Below are positions 61,850 to 64,000 of a stretch of DNA of 64,000 nucleotides, one piece after another; the stretch's first letter is position 1, and each line of letters begins with the position of its first letter. The notes under the pieces were generated by a model, which made no database searches, had not been told where the DNA came from, and was given only the letters and a program-made list of their open reading frames with translations. Origin of the DNA: Monosporascus cannonballus (taxonomy: Eukaryota > Ascomycota > Sordariomycetes > Xylariales); NCBI GenBank assembly GCA_004154925.1, contig QJNS01000009.1:1-64000 (forward strand), read 5' to 3'. Both the position numbers and the translations under genes were made by a program.

Positions 61850-62455
61850 ATGGCTTACCGGATCAGGAAAACGCCTTCCCGTTCCTTTATTTTTTCCGCT
61901 AACCGTCTAAAGCTTTCTGAAATAATTAAAAACTTTGGCTTTAAAGTTATGCCTTATTCCTGATATTTTTCTTAAGGCATCAAATGCGAAATGATGGAAA
62001 ACGTTAAAAAATGTCGAGAATGCATTCGTAAGGGTTATCCTTGCGATGGTAATGGCGTTTCTATCCAATCCCTGGATAATATCAGCCGAAAAAAACGTCG
62101 TCTCGAGCTGGAAAAGGAGGCCGCTGAAAAACGACTTCTGCAGGCTTAATAAAAGGTTAACGAAACTTTTTTTAAACTTATGCGTTTGCGCAAACAGAAG
62201 AAATTTTTGCATTTTAAAGGTGTAAAGATAGTACAGCGGGGGTTGCAATCGCTGGATAAGTTAAAAAAGTAAAAGCGACAAGAAAAGGTTAACGCGGAAG
62301 CCTCCATAATAACCTTATCGTTTTCTGCTGGTTTAGCGGGTTGGCCAATCATTGCAAATACGGACTGGTCCGCCGATTATGTTAATTAGGATTTTATCTT
62401 TGGTAGTGTTAACGCCGCTACTGGTAAAAGTTCTTTAGTAAACGTTAGGTATTAA
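61850..62455 (+). pseudogene. C accessory gene: convergent six-Cys (Zn2Cys6-like), coiled-coil small protein
   Basis: This is the clearest copy. The ATG at 61850 opens a frame with a basic N-terminus (MAYRIRKTPSRSF) and then LSEIIKNFGFKVMP. The cysteine block is Y-S-stop-Y-FSQGIK-C, eight residues, then C-RE-C-IRKGYP-C. This is C-x2-C-x6-C-x8-C-x2-C-x6-C, with the first two Cys changed to Tyr and a Trp to stop between them. A helical region follows (RKKRRLELEKEAAEKRLLQ, FKLMRLRKQKKFL, VQRGLQSLDKLKK) and then an acidic-polar tail with NTDWSADYV. About 200 codons, with stops at Gln or Trp positions. The 3' end overlaps the pol stop on the other strand by about 40 bases. The two frames at 61907-62352 on the minus strand are shadows. 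Confidence 0.75.
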
Positions 62456-64000
62456 TAAGGTTTTTAGTAGGTTCCCAGATATTTTCGGAATCTGGATGAT
62501 TTTTCCATTTGATTAGGTATTGGGTAAATCCGCTTTGTTTTCGTATATCGAAAATTTTCTCCATTTCGTATGTTGTTTCGTCTTTTATTTCCATATTATT
62601 TTATATTATATATATTTTAATAGTATTTGTTATTAACTTAAGTAGGAAAACATAAAAAATTAAATGGAATTTGACTTTTGGTAGTAGTTTTAATTAGTAA
62701 TTATTTTCTGAAATTTTCTTAATAATTTTATATGGACCGATATATTTGAAATCGAGTTTTTTGCTAAGTTTTTTTGTTTTAATGTTTTTGGTAACGAGGT
62801 AAATTATTTCTTCTTTTTCGAAGGTTAATCCTTTTAACTTTTTTGGTTATAATATTTGCTTATTTGGTTCCGTACGAATTCTAATTCTGTTTTTATTTCT
62901 TAATATAACTGTCGTAATTATTCCGATATAAGGATTATCTTGATATTGACTGGACCGTCGTCGTGCGCTTTTTTGTAAATTTTTGGAATGAAACCGAAAT
63001 TTGCGTTGGATAATATTATCTTGATACTTTCGTAATAACTGGTATTATAAGCTAATTGCGTAATAAGTAATTTTTTAACCTAGTTATTTTGTTCATAATT
63101 AATATAATATCGTAAATAGGTTTTTAAAATTTAGTTCGTTCGTTCCGTTTATTTGTTTGTTTAAGATTTGAATGTACTGGATAACTTGTGATTTAGGCCG
63201 ATTTATGCTATAAGGCTTTGCCAAAATTTAAATGCGAATATCGATCCTTTATTTAAGATAATTTCTATAGGTAATCCGTATATGTTGAAAATGTGTTTAA
63301 AGAAAATGTATGCCATTTGTTCGGCATCCGTATTCTTATGATATGGTAGGAAATAAGAAAATTTCGTGAATCGGTCGACGATTACGAAAATGCTGTTATA
63401 ATATACTTCTGTGGCTGAATCTTTTAACATAAGAAGTTTGGTAATGAAATCGAATATAACTAAATACCATGGTCGTTCTGCGATTGGTAATAATTGTAAT
63501 TCTCCGTATGGCTTATGTCGTCGAGCCTTTGCTCTAGCGCAAATATCGCATTGCCGTATAACTTTTTGTACCGTTAATTTCATTTTAGGAAAGGAATATA
63601 TACGTTAAAGCCGTTTTAGGGTTTTGTAAATCCCTGGATATCCATATAACTGATATTTATGTATATTTCGTATTAGGTCTTTTTGATATTCCTTCGGAAC
63701 CTATATCTTGTCCGTTTTTTGGTTTTCTGGAAGATTATCGTTATACTATTGGATTTTTTGATGTATATCAAAAGGTACTATCCGAATTATCGCAATTTAT
63801 CGTAGGCGTAGGTATTTTTCTGTGGTAATATCGAAAATTGTATGGCTAATTTTGATTAATTTTTCTTTGAGGTCTGGTCGTTTGCTTAAGGCGTTTGCTT
63901 TGCCATTCTTTAAGCCTTGTTTATGGATAATAACAAAATTGAAGTTCGCTAATTTTTCCGCATATCGCAATTATCGTCCTGTAAGTTCTTTGGTCGTAAT
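62418..64000 (-). pseudogene. C pol, C-terminal part (partial): RNase H end, integrase, chromodomain
   Basis: At the right edge the RNase H end reads VIIHKQGLKNGKANALSKRP. The integrase zinc region (CDICARAKARRHKPYGELQL) and core form an uninterrupted 126-codon stretch at 63203-63583, with FDFITK, YNSIFVIVDRFTKFSYFLPY and the GLPIEIILNKGS segment. In that last motif the usual Asp has become Asn, so the catalytic triad is probably broken. The C-terminus is a chromodomain at 62418-62590 with YEMEKIFDIRKQSG, QYLIKWKNHPDSENIWEP and NLIN, keeping the aromatic residues expected for methyl-lysine binding. It ends at TAG 62418-62420 or TAA 62409-62411. The rest lies beyond the window. Confidence 0.85.

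Larger units (their letters stand above)
61369..64000 (-). mobile_element. C: chromovirus of the A/B lineage, least mutated, truncated by the window end
   Basis: The left LTR (61369-61774) is followed by a polypurine tract, a convergent accessory gene and the 3' half of a minus-coded pol. RIP damage is lighter than in A or B, as seen in intact stretches of integrase and chromodomain. The five bases before the LTR are cctaa; the matching TSD would lie outside the window. Confidence 0.88.

Noticed and set aside
61907..62352. Two overlapping minus-strand frames of 113 and 68 codons
   Set aside because: They are antisense shadows of the C accessory gene, whose plus-strand frame matches the copies in A, B and D.
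63411..63608. Plus-strand frame of 65 codons
   Set aside because: It is a shadow of the integrase core, which is clear on the minus strand.

Overview
The window is a transposon graveyard from a filamentous ascomycete (Pezizomycotina-type) genome. The first 3.4 kb has balanced base composition and no gene I can support. From base 3447 to the end the DNA is strongly AT-rich and consists almost wholly of LTR retrotransposons degraded by repeat-induced point mutation (RIP). Reading frames of recognisable Ty3/Gypsy proteins survive, but Gln (CAA/CAG) and Trp (TGG) codons have become TAA/TAG, Cys codons have become Tyr, and CpG is kept. That pattern implies a fungus with RIP. No host gene, rRNA, tRNA or CRISPR array is supported.

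The layout is a set of elements inserted inside one another, and five insertions are dated by exact 5-bp target-site duplications (TSDs). A first LTR relic (A0) starts at 3447. An E-family element (E0) starts in it at 3685. Element D2 (3745-37315, TSD aatat) sits in the E0 LTR. Element A (3930-17468, TSD ctacg, minus-coding) sits in the left LTR of D2, and element B (7983-14696, TSD attat, plus-coding) sits in the pol gene of A. D2 also holds a Tc1/mariner copy (about 19497-20890) and an old, poorly classified block F (about 23124-34855). After D2 the E0 sequence resumes, followed by an LTR fragment (A2, 37615), a second LTR plus gag relic (G, 37816), element E-a (39282-61350), element E-b inside E-a (39706-54504, TSD ttatt), and element D inside E-b (39944-47319, TSD cctta). 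Element C begins at 61369 and runs off the window.

A, B, C, D and D2 are chromoviruses: gag with a coiled coil and CCHC knuckle, protease, reverse transcriptase, RNase H, integrase, and a C-terminal chromodomain that can be read in A, B, C and D. A, B and C share pol and one end of their LTR but have different repeats in the other half of the LTR. E is a separate Ty3/Gypsy family with 206-bp LTRs and an extra unidentified reading frame downstream of integrase.

The most interesting content is a small gene between pol and the 3' LTR, on the opposite strand and converging on pol. It is readable in A, B, C and D and as a relic in D2. Its N-terminal half has a six-cysteine spacing (C-x2-C-x6/7-C-x8-C-x2-C-x6/7-C) that fits fungal Zn(II)2Cys6 clusters, followed by a charged helical region. 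The whole block may be pericentromeric or subtelomeric heterochromatin; that is an inference.
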